From positions 248,001 through 312,000 of the forward strand of contig NZ_JACIET010000002.1 of the NCBI RefSeq assembly GCF_014197015.1: a stretch of DNA of 64,000 nucleotides. The letters are read 5' to 3'. Of this stretch, positions 52,814-61,255 are shown one piece after another. A model generated the notes under the pieces. That model searched no databases and was not told the origin of the DNA. It saw only the letters and a program-made list of their open reading frames with translations. Each line of letters opens with the position of its first letter. The stretch's first letter is position 1. The stretch is from Niveibacterium umoris. Lineage in GTDB: Bacteria; Pseudomonadota; Gammaproteobacteria; Burkholderiales; Rhodocyclaceae. Position numbers and translations under genes: made by a program.

Positions 52814-53599
52814 TCAGCTGCCGATCAGGCCACTGGTGGGCGAACTCGGGCTGGCCGAGTAGAACTTCTTCGGCATGCGGCCGGCGCGGTAGGCCTCGCG
52901 GCCGGCCTCCACCGCCTTCTTCATCGCCCCCGCCATCAGCACCGGATCCTGAGCGAGCGCGATCGCGGTGTTCATCAGCACCCCGTCGCAACCCAGCTCC
53001 ATCGCGATCGCAGCATCCGACGCGGTGCCGACACCAGCGTCGACGATCACCGGCACCTTGGCCTGTTCGATGATCAACTTGAGGTTCCACGGATTCAGGA
53101 TGCCCATGCCCGAGCCGATCAGCGAGGCGAGCGGCATCACCGCCACGCAACCGATGTCTTCGAGCATCTTTGCCTGGATCGGGTCGTCGGAGCAGTACAC
53201 CATCACCTTGAATCCATCCTTCACCAAGGTCTCGGCGGCCTTCAAGGTCTCCGGCATGTTCGGGAACAGCGTGTGCGGATCACCCAGCACCTCGAGCTTG
53301 ACGAGGTCGTGCCCGTCGAGCAGTTCGCGCGCCAACCGCAGCGTGCGTACCGCGTCGTCCGCGCTGTAGCAGCCGGCGGTATTGGGCAGGTAGGTGAATT
53401 CGGACGGCGGCAGCGCGTCGAGCAGACTGGGCGCGTTCGGATCCTGGCCGATGTTGGTGCGGCGAATCGCCACGGTCACGATCTGCGCGCCCGAGGCGAC
53501 GATGGCCTCGCGGGTCTGCGCGAAATCCTTGTACTTGCCGGTGCCCACCAGCAATCGGGACGAATACTCGGTACCAGCAATGATCAGCGAATCAGTCAT
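52814..53599 (-). CDS. thiG: Thiazole synthase
   Basis: A 261-residue TIM-barrel enzyme joining deoxyxylulose-5-phosphate, dehydroglycine and ThiS thiocarboxylate into the thiamin thiazole. The Schiff-base lysine is in LVKLEVLGD; other motifs are [17 protein letters not shown] and [18 protein letters not shown]. Directly downstream of thiS (16-base gap). Confidence 0.97.
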   Translation of the reverse strand: MTDSLIIAGTEYSSRLLVGTGKYKDFAQTREAIVASGAQIVTVAIRRTNIGQDPNAPSLLDALPPSEFTYLPNTAGCYSADDAVRTLRLARELLDGHDLVKLEVLGDPHTLFPNMPETLKAAETLVKDGFKVMVYCSDDPIQAKMLEDIGCVAVMPLASLIGSGMGILNPWNLKLIIEQAKVPVIVDAGVGTASDAAIAMELGCDGVLMNTAIALAQDPVLMAGAMKKAVEAGREAYRAGRMPKKFYSASPSSPTSGLIGS

Positions 53600-53616
53600 G
53601 GTTACGGACTCTGGCC

Positions 53617-53820
53617 TCAGCCGCCGCCGACGGCGACGACGATTTCAATGCGGTCGCCCTGAGTGAGCCGGGCATCGGCATGGCGACCTTTGGGAACGAT
53701 TTCGCCGTTGCGTTCGACCGCGAGACGCTTTCCGGCATAGCCGAGGCGTTCGAGCAACTGGGCGACGGTGGTTTCGGCGGGCAGGGTTTGCGGGGCGCCG
53801 TTGAGGACGATCTCGATCAT
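53617..53820 (-). CDS. thiS: Sulfur carrier protein ThiS
   Basis: A 67-residue ubiquitin-like protein ending in Gly-Gly-Gly, whose C-terminal carboxylate is converted to a thiocarboxylate as sulfur donor for Thi[18 protein letters not shown] and [13 protein letters not shown] are typical. Precedes thiG. Confidence 0.94.
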   Translation of the reverse strand: MIEIVLNGAPQTLPAETTVAQLLERLGYAGKRLAVERNGEIVPKGRHADARLTQGDRIEIVVAVGGG

Positions 53821-53844
53821 GGCATTTCCGCGACAGAGGCGCGG

Positions 53845-53850
53845 ATTCTA
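53845..53850 (-). promoter_or_regulatory. Possible -10 element of thiSG
   Basis: TAGAAT on the minus strand, 25 bases before the thiS ATG, in a 152-base divergent gap shared with the autotransporter gene. The -35 is not clear. No TPP-riboswitch core is visible. Confidence 0.4.
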
Positions 53851-53972
53851 GCACGCGCACGTTACAGCTTTTGGCTTGCCGCCCCGCGCCGATTGATGCA
53901 AAGTGCCCCCACCCATACGGTCGCGTATACGCCGGCCGTCAAACAATAAGATTTGCACTTGAGGAGACACTG

Positions 53973-55754
53973 ATGTTCATCCGCCGTCCGCTCGGACTCG
54001 CCGTTGCAGCGCTTTTGTCGTTCCCGGCCGCCGCGTCCGATTTCAACGCAACCGTTTTCTTTGGCGACAGCCTCACCGACTCGGGGTTTTTCGGATCCAA
54101 GTGGACGACCAATCCGGGCAATGTCTGGGCTGAGAACCTCGCGGGGCAGCTCGGCACATCGGCGGTGACCGCCAAGCCGGGCACGACCGGAACCGACTAC
54201 GCGCAGGGCGGCGCGCGCGTCACCACGCCCGCCGGCCAAGAGTCGATGGTGCAGCAGCTGGATCGTTACCTCGGCGATCATGGTGGCAAGGCGGACAGCC
54301 GCACCCTGTACACAGTATGGGGCGGCAACAACGATATCTTCTACGCTGTGACCACCTTCGGCACAGACGCCAATTCCATTACCAACTACGTACTGAGCAC
54401 CACGACCGAGCAAACGGCAATGATCAAGAAATTGCTGAATGCCGGCGCGAAGTATGTTCTGGTTCCGAACCTGCCGGATATTGGGGCAACGCCGCTTGGT
54501 GCATCGGTTGGTCCAACCAATGCTGCGTTGCTGACCTCGCTTTCGGACAACTACAACAAGGTCCTGTTCGGTCGGATCGCTGCCGCGGGGCTGAATGTCA
54601 TTCCGCTGGACACCTTCAACCTTCTGCGCGAGGTCCGTGCTCATGGCGCAAGCTTCGGCTTGACCAATACGACCGACCGCGCTTGCGGCGCAGTGAGTTC
54701 CAGTAGCTGCTTCCCGGCCAACTACGTCACGCCAAACGCCGACAAGACTTACGCGTTCGCCGACGACGTGCATCCGACCACCGCCGCGCACGTCATCCTG
54801 GCCGACTACGCCTACTCCATGCTGATGGCGCCGCAACAAATCGGCATGCTGGCAGAAACGCCGGTGCGCACCCGCAGCACCCTGACCAACCTCCTGCTGG
54901 ATCAGGGCATGGAATCGCCGACCCGGCCCAGCCGCGTCTGGGCGACGCTGACTGGCGGCCAGGTCAAATACGGTGACGACCAGGCCCTGGGCGGTGCCGA
55001 TGGCCTGCCCTACGGGTTCACGGCCGGTTACGACACCCGCACGCGTCTGGGCGGCATGGGCGTCGCCTTCAACTTCAATACCTACAAGCCGGACTTCGCG
55101 CAGAACGGCGGCTCCTACACCCAGAACGAAGTCTCCGCGAGCTTCTACGGCGGCGTGATCCTGGGTCAGCTCGGCTTGTCCTTTGCCGGTACGGTTGGCT
55201 ACATCGGGTACAACACGTCGCGCGACGTCAAACTCGGCCCGGTCACCCGCACTGTCGATGGCGAAACCGAGGGTTCGAACATTTCGGCGGGCATGCAGGC
55301 CTTCTACCAACTGCAGTCGGGCAAGCTGACGCATGGTCCGGTCGCGGGCTTGACCGCACAGCGGGTGCAGGTGCGCGCATTCAACGAATCGAACGCAAAC
55401 GGTGCCTCGACCGCGCTGAGCTTCGGTTCGCAGGTACGCCAATCGGTGCTCGGCCACCTCGCCTACCAGATGACCTACGATGCGGGCGGCTTCATCCCCT
55501 ACGGCCGGCTCGGCGTCGAGCACGACTTCATCGACAGCAGTGATCGCGACATCCAGGTCGGCCTGCCGTCGGTCTACACCGGCAGCTATGCCTTGCCGGC
55601 AGCCAAGATCGACCAGACCGCCGCAAGCGTGCAACTGGGTAGCCGCTTCCTCCTCAATCCGGCACTCGGCGCCTGGGTCGAGTTCGACGGCAATTTCGGC
55701 CGCAAGGACATCTCCGACTACACCCTCAGCGCTGGCCTGCGCTACGCGTTCTGA
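53973..55754 (+). CDS. GDSL esterase autotransporter (EstA type)
   Basis: A 593-residue outer membrane esterase. Signal peptide to about residue 22, then a GDSL hydrolase passenger with FGDSLTDSG (Ser nucleophile), YAQGGAR, GGNNDIF and ADDVHPT (catalytic Asp/His), then an autotransporter beta-barrel from about residue 310 ending in RYAF. The passenger probably stays attached at the cell surface, as in Pseudomonas EstA, which affects rhamnolipid production and motility. GAGGAGA precedes ATG 53973. Confidence 0.94.
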   Translation: MFIRRPLGLAVAALLSFPAAASDFNATVFFGDSLTDSGFFGSKWTTNPGNVWAENLAGQLGTSAVTAKPGTTGTDYAQGGARVTTPAGQESMVQQLDRYLGDHGGKADSRTLYTVWGGNNDIFYAVTTFGTDANSITNYVLSTTTEQTAMIKKLLNAGAKYVLVPNLPDIGATPLGASVGPTNAALLTSLSDNYNKVLFGRIAAAGLNVIPLDTFNLLREVRAHGASFGLTNTTDRACGAVSSSSCFPANYVTPNADKTYAFADDVHPTTAAHVILADYAYSMLMAPQQIGMLAETPVRTRSTLTNLLLDQGMESPTRPSRVWATLTGGQVKYGDDQALGGADGLPYGFTAGYDTRTRLGGMGVAFNFNTYKPDFAQNGGSYTQNEVSASFYGGVILGQLGLSFAGTVGYIGYNTSRDVKLGPVTRTVDGETEGSNISAGMQAFYQLQSGKLTHGPVAGLTAQRVQVRAFNESNANGASTALSFGSQVRQSVLGHLAYQMTYDAGGFIPYGRLGVEHDFIDSSDRDIQVGLPSVYTGSYALPAAKIDQTAASVQLGSRFLLNPALGAWVEFDGNFGRKDISDYTLSAGLRYAF

Positions 55755-55765
55755 CCCTGCGTCGT

Positions 55766-55795
55766 TTGCCTGATCACCCGACGGCCCGGTACAAT
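55766..55795 (+). promoter_or_regulatory. Promoter of tRNA-Gly
   Basis: TTGCCT (55766-55771), 18-base spacer, TACAAT (55790-55795), followed by a GC-rich discriminator CCGGGCCG as expected for a stringently controlled stable RNA promoter. About 45 bases before the mature tRNA 5' end. Confidence 0.7.
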
Positions 55796-55839
55796 CCGGG
55801 CCGTTGTTCCTTCCGGCTGGTCAGCCGGAGGCCGCCCGA

Positions 55840-55913
55840 GCGGGCGTCGTATAATGGTAATACCCTAGCTTCCCAAGCTAGAGCCGTGGGTTCGATTCCC
55901 ATCGCCCGCTCCA
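55840..55913 (+). tRNA. tRNA-Gly (anticodon CCC)
   Basis: Acceptor GCGGGCG pairs with CGCCCGC, followed by T and encoded CCA. The D arm is GTAT/ATAC with AATGGTA, the anticodon arm CTAGC-TTCCCAA-GCTAG gives anticodon CCC, and the T arm is TGGG-TTCGATT-CCCA. All four stems are perfect or nearly so. It reads GGG codons. Confidence 0.97.
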
Positions 55914-56050
55914 CCTCGTTAGTACTTTCCCTCTCCCTTTGGCGTCTTTGGACGGCGCATCCGCGTTCGCGCGACCTGGGCGTGTCTTCGGGCTGAAACC
56001 CGGGCGGCGATGATCGTTGCACGCCGCAGCACGCCGATCCGCGCGCAGAG

Positions 56051-56398
56051 CTATCGCGAGCAACGACGACTCAAGACGATCACCACACCAAGGCCGGCGA
56101 GCAGGAGCCAGGTGGGCCGCGTTTGCGACTCAGGCGGGACGTCGCGGGACGCCGAGACTGCGCCGCCACCGGCACGCTCCGATCCCATCGGCAACCCGGC
56201 CGGCGCCATGCCACGGGGTACGGCGTCGGTGTCACCGGCATCAGACGTCGCGGACCAGGACATCGCATCCAGTCGGGCCGGAGCACCAAACGTATCGCCT
56301 GCGAAAGCGATCGCGAGACGGTCCGAGTCCGCGGCGTGGGTGGTAAGGGGTGCCATAAGCAGCACGGCAGCAAACAGGACGGAAGGCATCGGTTTCAT
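56051..56398 (-). CDS. Small secreted protein with sorting-signal-like C terminus
   Basis: A 115-residue protein: signal peptide ending THAADS, a ~65-residue low-complexity Ala/Gly/Ser/Pro region, then a C-terminal tripartite tail of VPPESQ, a TM helix (WLLLAGLGVVIVLS) and a basic end RRCSR. The tail resembles PEP-CTERM signals, which are processed by exosortase, although the exact P-E-P is not kept. GAGGAG precedes the ATG, which overlaps the stop of a broken upstream frame. No known family recognised; function unknown. Confidence 0.65.
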   Translation of the reverse strand: MKPMPSVLFAAVLLMAPLTTHAADSDRLAIAFAGDTFGAPARLDAMSWSATSDAGDTDAVPRGMAPAGLPMGSERAGGGAVSASRDVPPESQTRPTWLLLAGLGVVIVLSRRCSR

Positions 56399-56726
56399 GG
56401 CTGCACTCCTCGGCATTGGGGGTACCCACCCCACGCATATCGCATGCCAATTTGCCGCATCGCACAAAAACTCAACGTGGCAACCTGCTCTCTCGCAGCA
56501 TGCCGCCTTGCCTCGTCAGCGTTACGACAAGTGATGCGAACGGGCGCATCCTCCACCGGCAAGGTGATCTCCGTCGCTCGCAAATGGTGCGCCGCCGCAA
56601 TATCTCGAGCGATTGGGCACCGATCAAGCGCGGGTAGCGTTGCCGCAAATGACCCTGCTCAAGGTGCGTTGGCGCAGTGAGAGCGATGCTGCCGACTAGG
56701 ATTCCGGCCAGCAGGACTCGCCCCAA
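56395..56726 (-). pseudogene. Probable frameshifted small secreted protein gene
   Basis: Two successive minus-strand frames look coding. The first begins at a TTG (56726) with a signal-like hydrophobic stretch (VLLAGILVGSIALTAP) and continues to about 56590, after which its codon use deteriorates. A second frame then reads ATEITLPVEDAPVRITCRNAD... and ends at a TGA overlapping the next gene's ATG. A single indel near 56560-56600 would join them. This explains an otherwise empty 327-base gap. It could instead be non-coding; a sequencing error is also possible. Confidence 0.3.
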
Positions 56727-57370
56727 TGAAAGTCAAAAAACGCCTCCAGACGCACGCCGAGGAGTTGGCAAACTCGATCAGCCATGGCCTCGGCCTGCTT
56801 GCCGCATTGGTTGCGGCGCCGATCCTGATTGTCAGCACGCTACGCACCGGCACCAGCGCCAATGTCGTCGGGGCCGTCGTATTCGCGATCAGCATGGTGC
56901 TGATGTACCTGAACTCTTCGCTTTACCACTTGATGCCGCAAGGCCAAGTGAAGCAGGTGTTCCGCAAGCTCGACCACGCAGCAATCTTCCTGCTGATCGC
57001 CGGCACCTACACCCCCTTCACCCTCGGGGTGCTGAGCGGTACGCTGGGCTGGACGCTGTTTGGTCTGGTCTGGGGCATTGCCGGACTCGGCTTGCTGCTG
57101 ATGCAGTTCGAGCGGCTCTCGAATCCGTGGGTATCGAACGGACTCTATCTGGCGATGGGCTGGCTGATCGTCGCGGCAACGGTACCGATGGTGACGCGGA
57201 TGGCGACGTCCGGTCTGTTGCTACTGCTCGCCGGCGGGCTCGCTTACAGCGGCGGCGTGGTGTTCTACGCGCTGGACGCACGGCTCCGCTTCGGGCACTT
57301 CGTCTGGCACTTGTTCGTGATCGCCGGAACGGCCTGCCACTTCTTCGCCGTGCTCTATCACGCCGGCTAA
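56726..57370 (+). CDS. Hemolysin III family membrane protein
   Basis: A 214-residue protein with seven hydrophobic helices and the family residues ANSISHGLGL, SSLYHLMP, KLDHAAIFLLIAGTYTPF and FGHFVWHLFVIAGTACHF. The conserved His residues correspond to the zinc site of the PAQR/HlyIII superfamily. Despite the name, a toxin role is unlikely; bacterial members affect membrane homeostasis. Confidence 0.93.
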   Translation: MKVKKRLQTHAEELANSISHGLGLLAALVAAPILIVSTLRTGTSANVVGAVVFAISMVLMYLNSSLYHLMPQGQVKQVFRKLDHAAIFLLIAGTYTPFTLGVLSGTLGWTLFGLVWGIAGLGLLLMQFERLSNPWVSNGLYLAMGWLIVAATVPMVTRMATSGLLLLLAGGLAYSGGVVFYALDARLRFGHFVWHLFVIAGTACHFFAVLYHAG

Positions 57371-57384
57371 CCGCACGCGGCAAT

Positions 57385-58563
57385 TCAGAATTCGAATTCG
57401 AGCGTATCGAAGGGTCGGCTGCGGCGACGCGGTTCGTAGCCGAATACCCGCGCCGGATCGAGCATCAGCTGGCTGAAGCGCTCCGCAGGCACAGTGCCGG
57501 TGACGGCAAACTGGGCCCGCGCCGTGTCTCGCACGACCGGCTCCATGTAGAACTGCCCGTTGCGGTTGATCACCGCATACACGACAGGCTGGTTCGCGCG
57601 CTCGCCGCGTCGGATCACCAGCCCCAGTTCGCCGCTCGCCAGCCGCACGCCGGTGCCGGGCGGATAGATGCCCATTTCCCGCACCAGCGCCGCGACCAGC
57701 GGATTGTCGGTACCCCCGTGGCTCATGAAGGTCTCGCGCAGGGCCTGATCCGGCGACAGGGCCGGGCGACTCGCGCGCGGGCTGACCTTGGCGCCGAAGA
57801 TGTCGGCGAGCCGGATTACTTCGGCCAGCTGCGCCGCCGACCCGTGGCGCACGCGTACCGGCATGCGGTCCGGGCTTTCGTGGTGCAGTGCGACCGCCCG
57901 CAACCAGTCATCGTCGTCCACGCCAACGCGTTCGAGCATGTGCAGGCCACGCACCGGGTGCTGGCTGATCAGCTCGCGCTGAGGATCGCTGAGCGGCGCA
58001 GTCTGCGACACCAGGCTGCTTTGCAGCTGGCGCATGCCGACGTTCATGCTCAGCGCGGCACGCAGCAGCGTCATGCGTTGGCTGGCCGGCCAGCCGAGCC
58101 GGCGGGTGATCAGTTCGCAGACGGTGGCGGCGTGAATCGCGTGCGCCACACCGTAATTGGTGCCCCGCCAGCGGATCATCTGGAACAAGGCAAGATCCGG
58201 ATCCCGGTCGCAAAGCTGGGTGACCATAGGCGCAAGGTCGGTCAGCCGTTCGGCGACATCCGGCGTACGCTCGAAGGCATGCAGCAAGTTGGCGAGCCGG
58301 CTCTCGGTGCGCTGCCAGCCACCCACCGGGTCGGCAATCGGCGGGCGCGGAGCCTGTGGCCGCGCCGGCCCGATGCCGGTCGGTGACGGGGCATCAACAT
58401 AGTCCTGCACATAGGCGCCGCGCGCGACCAAGTGATCGAGCTGGTCCGGCATCTGCACCCGGAAGCCGCGGCGCAGCAGCAGCGTCCCGTTGGCGTCGAA
58501 GACGTCCCACGGGAGCGGCTCATTCACGCGCAGCGCACTGCGCGAGAGGCGGACTGATCGCAT
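57385..58563 (-). CDS. Degenerate HD-GYP domain protein
   Basis: A 392-residue cytoplasmic protein. The N terminus (LRVNEPLPWDVFDANGTLLLRRG) is the accessory domain often preceding HD-GYP. The middle part follows HD-GYP order (HAIHAATVCELITRRLGW ... ALSMNVG ... HPVRGLHMLERVG ... ALHHESPDRMPVRV ... VIRLADIFGAKV). The catalytic HD dyad is replaced by Ser-Met and the GYP motif is absent, so c-di-GMP hydrolysis is not expected. It may bind c-di-GMP or act as a scaffold. Start at 58563 chosen at the conserved N terminus; ATGs at 58590 and 58602 are in frame. Confidence 0.8.
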   Translation of the reverse strand: MRSVRLSRSALRVNEPLPWDVFDANGTLLLRRGFRVQMPDQLDHLVARGAYVQDYVDAPSPTGIGPARPQAPRPPIADPVGGWQRTESRLANLLHAFERTPDVAERLTDLAPMVTQLCDRDPDLALFQMIRWRGTNYGVAHAIHAATVCELITRRLGWPASQRMTLLRAALSMNVGMRQLQSSLVSQTAPLSDPQRELISQHPVRGLHMLERVGVDDDDWLRAVALHHESPDRMPVRVRHGSAAQLAEVIRLADIFGAKVSPRASRPALSPDQALRETFMSHGGTDNPLVAALVREMGIYPPGTGVRLASGELGLVIRRGERANQPVVYAVINRNGQFYMEPVVRDTARAQFAVTGTVPAERFSQLMLDPARVFGYEPRRRSRPFDTLEFEF

Positions 58564-58629
58564 TGCTGGATTCCGGTTCGAAACGGGCATCGGCGCCCGC
58601 ATGTCTGGGTTATCGGCCGCACGACCGTG

Positions 58630-60324
58630 TCACTTGAGCACGCCGCGTTCGCTGGTTTTTTCCGGCGGTGCCGGATTTCGCATCGCGCGAAACAGTGCGA
58701 CGACCTTCTTCCTCAGCGGCAGTGACTCATCCGACAGATCTTCGAGGAAGTCGGACAAACGTTTCGATTTCGCAATCGCGAAGAAGGTCAGTAGCGCCGA
58801 GGCCAGCACCACCACCACGAAGTAGTTGATGCGGTGGAGCAGCGGCGCTTCGGCCTCTGCGATCAGGTTCATGCCAAGGAATCCGGTCGAGACTGATCCG
58901 ATCAGCCCGAGGATGGTTACCACCGTCAGCCGCACCACCGTGTTCGACTGGCGCCGCGCGCTGTCGCTGTCGAGGTAGTTGCTCATCTCGGCGACTTGTT
59001 CCTTCACCTGCGCGAAGAGCGCATCGTTGCCCAGGTGCGTCGAGGCGCGCCGAAACAGCGACTGCACCTGGCCACGCTCGGAGATTTCCGGGAACCAGTA
59101 GCGGTGCGTGAAGCCCAGGAAGAGCGCGAAGATCGCGCGGATACGCCGCTTGAACAGGCGCACCGAGTCGACGCTGCGGATGTCGAGCCCGCTGATCGCA
59201 GCAGCCAGCCGGTCCGAGAACACCAGCAGCGCGGCACGGTGGAAGTGGGCGATCACGAACAGCAGGAAGTACTGGTGGCGGAACTGCGCCAGCAGCCCAC
59301 GCTCGCGGCAGCAGAAGAACTCGCTCTTGCCTTCGCCGACCACGATCATCGACTGGCCGGAGCACAGGAAGCGGGTGTTCGGACCGGCCTCGCTCCCGCT
59401 CCAGTAGCGGTCGTCACAGTAGCGCCGCTCGAACTCGGTCACCGACGGATCGCGCACCGGCAAAGGGTCGCCTGGTCGCAGGTGCGAGATCAGACCGAGG
59501 TGGATGAAGTCGTCACGTGTGAGCGCGCGCGGATTCTCCAGCGCGAGGAAGGCCATAAAGGGCATGCGGTGGTACTCGATCTGCCGGTAGCGCAGCGGGC
59601 CCTCGTCGCGCACATGATCGGACACCAGCGGTCGCAACAGCCAGTCCCAATGCGCACCCACGCACGGCGCGCGGTTCTGGCACACGAAGGCGAGGTAGCG
59701 CGCACGGTCATCGCTGTCGGACTGCGCCAGTACCGCATCGTCGTCGCCCAGCCATTCGGCCCGGTAGAGGTTATGCAAGCCCTGCCCGGCATCATCCCAG
59801 CCAGAGGGATAGGCACGCCCGAAGCGATACAGCAATTCCTGCACCGTATCGAGCGGCAGGTCGTTCGCCTGCAACTCGACGTTCAGAAGGATCAGGTCGA
59901 GATCGAGGAAGAAGTACAGGTCGACATGTTCGACATCGAGTCGGACCGGTGTATCGCCCTGCGTCACCGTCACCCGCAGCGCGCGCACATCGTCGCGCCG
60001 GAACACCCGCATCGGTGCCGCGGCGAGCGGCCCTTCGGGAAGGTCGTCGGCACGCCGCGGATCGCCGTACAGAAAGCGCTGCACATACGGCAGGAAGGAG
60101 ACGAACTCCTTGTAGTGGCGTTCCTGGAAGTCGCGCGGGTCTTCGGTGAATTCATCCGCTACGCGGTGCCAGCGGTGCTGCCAGCGCGGGTCGTCTAGCA
60201 TGCGCCAGGGTTTGCGGCCGACCTCTGCGCCGTGCGCAGCCTCCAGTTGCAGGGGCCACAGCAGGATATGGCGGAAATGCCGGACCATTTGAGCGGATGC
60301 GGATGCTGCCTCTGCCTGCGCCAT
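58630..60324 (-). CDS. Large protein with CorA-like C-terminal membrane domain
   Basis: A 564-residue protein. Residues 1 to about 450 are soluble, with many aromatic and Arg/Asp residues and no family I can name. A helical stretch then leads to two TM helices near residues 470-495 and 505-525, with GFLGMNL between them. GMN between two C-terminal helices is the selectivity signature of CorA-type Mg2+/Co2+ channels. The N-terminal region is about twice as long as in CorA, so a divergent cation channel or regulator is proposed. Confidence 0.7.
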   Translation of the reverse strand: MAQAEAASASAQMVRHFRHILLWPLQLEAAHGAEVGRKPWRMLDDPRWQHRWHRVADEFTEDPRDFQERHYKEFVSFLPYVQRFLYGDPRRADDLPEGPLAAAPMRVFRRDDVRALRVTVTQGDTPVRLDVEHVDLYFFLDLDLILLNVELQANDLPLDTVQELLYRFGRAYPSGWDDAGQGLHNLYRAEWLGDDDAVLAQSDSDDRARYLAFVCQNRAPCVGAHWDWLLRPLVSDHVRDEGPLRYRQIEYHRMPFMAFLALENPRALTRDDFIHLGLISHLRPGDPLPVRDPSVTEFERRYCDDRYWSGSEAGPNTRFLCSGQSMIVVGEGKSEFFCCRERGLLAQFRHQYFLLFVIAHFHRAALLVFSDRLAAAISGLDIRSVDSVRLFKRRIRAIFALFLGFTHRYWFPEISERGQVQSLFRRASTHLGNDALFAQVKEQVAEMSNYLDSDSARRQSNTVVRLTVVTILGLIGSVSTGFLGMNLIAEAEAPLLHRINYFVVVVLASALLTFFAIAKSKRLSDFLEDLSDESLPLRKKVVALFRAMRNPAPPEKTSERGVLK

Positions 60325-60393
60325 CGGAAACCTCGCGACTGCCGAACTGCGGCAAGAATGCCCGAGTGCAGCAGCCGCGTCGATTCCCGCCGC

Positions 60394-60669
60394 TCAGCCT
60401 CCGGCGTCGAGACGCGCCTCGGCCTTGTCGAGCCACACCGCAAACGCATCGAGCAGATCGTCGCGGCTGAAGGCGCAGGCATCACCCGAGAACAGACGGC
60501 TCGATTCCAGCCGCGTCAGCAGATCCTGCGAGACCTCGGCGAAACGCGGTGGCAGACGCGCGCAGAGCGCCGCTGCGCCGGCTCGCCAGTCGCTCAGGAA
60601 GCTGTCGATCGCGCGCGGTTCGCCGCGCAGTTCGGCCAGCCGTTCGCGCAGTCGGCCGACGTCGGTCAT
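60394..60669 (-). CDS. Small hypothetical protein coupled to lipocalin gene
   Basis: A 91-residue, helical, charged protein with no signal peptide, TM helix or recognised motif. Its ATG overlaps the lipocalin stop (ATGA), so it is probably translated with it. Two cysteines and a C-terminal DDLLDAFAVWLDKAEARL helix are the main features. Function unknown. Confidence 0.6.
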   Translation of the reverse strand: MTDVGRLRERLAELRGEPRAIDSFLSDWRAGAAALCARLPPRFAEVSQDLLTRLESSRLFSGDACAFSRDDLLDAFAVWLDKAEARLDAGG

Positions 60670-61196
60670 GACGGCCCGCCCGGTTGCGGGGTGCGGCGCA
60701 GCTGGCTCAGGTCGTAGCCCAGAGCCGCCGCCCGCGCGGTGATCTCGGCATAGGTCGCATCCGCCATCTGCGGCGTGCGTGAGAGCACCCACAGGTAGTC
60801 GCGGCCCGGTCCGCCGACCAGCGCCCAGCGGTAGTCCGGATCGAGTGCGAGCACCCAGTAGTCACCCTCGAAAGGCCAGAAGAAAGACACCTTCAGCTTG
60901 CCCGGTGCGACGACGCGGGCACGCCCCTCGCTTTGTTTCCACTCGCCGTCGAGGGTGTCCTTGCGGCAACGGTTCTTCACCGAGACGCCGCCCTCGCGCA
61001 GGCCGTATTCGGCGGTGGTCGCCACGCAACCGCGCTGGAAGAAGTTGGGGAAGGACGCAATCTCGTACCACAGGCCAGCGTAACGCGTCAGATCGACCTG
61101 GCTCACCACCGGGGGCGGTTCGGCGGCACGCGCGGTGGGCGCGAGGATCAGGGCAAGACTCAACAGAAGGGTGCGGGAAAATGCGCTCGTCAGCAT
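60666..61196 (-). CDS. blc: Bacterial lipocalin (Blc family)
   Basis: A 176-residue secreted protein. The signal peptide ends TARA without a lipobox Cys, so it is periplasmic rather than a lipoprotein as in E. coli Blc. GLWYEIASFPNFFQRGC contains the G-x-W lipocalin signature, followed by VSVKNRCRKDTLDGEW, FFWPFEGDYWVLALDPDYRWALVG and LWVLSRTP. Expected to bind lysophospholipids or fatty acids. Coupled to a small downstream gene. Confidence 0.93.
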   Translation of the reverse strand: MLTSAFSRTLLLSLALILAPTARAAEPPPVVSQVDLTRYAGLWYEIASFPNFFQRGCVATTAEYGLREGGVSVKNRCRKDTLDGEWKQSEGRARVVAPGKLKVSFFWPFEGDYWVLALDPDYRWALVGGPGRDYLWVLSRTPQMADATYAEITARAAALGYDLSQLRRTPQPGGPS

Positions 61197-61255
61197 GGCG
61201 GTCCAGTAGCAATCAGGTCTTGCTCAGGCAAAGCCCGGCGCAAAGGGTTCCCGCC

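Noticed and set aside
53821-53972. TPP riboswitch upstream of thiSG
   Set aside because: No CUGAGA or other conserved thi-box segments are visible in the 152-base gap.
53862-55634. Minus-strand open frame of 590 codons opposite the GDSL autotransporter
   Set aside because: The plus-strand protein has a signal peptide, GDSL motifs and barrel. The minus frame has no recognisable motif.
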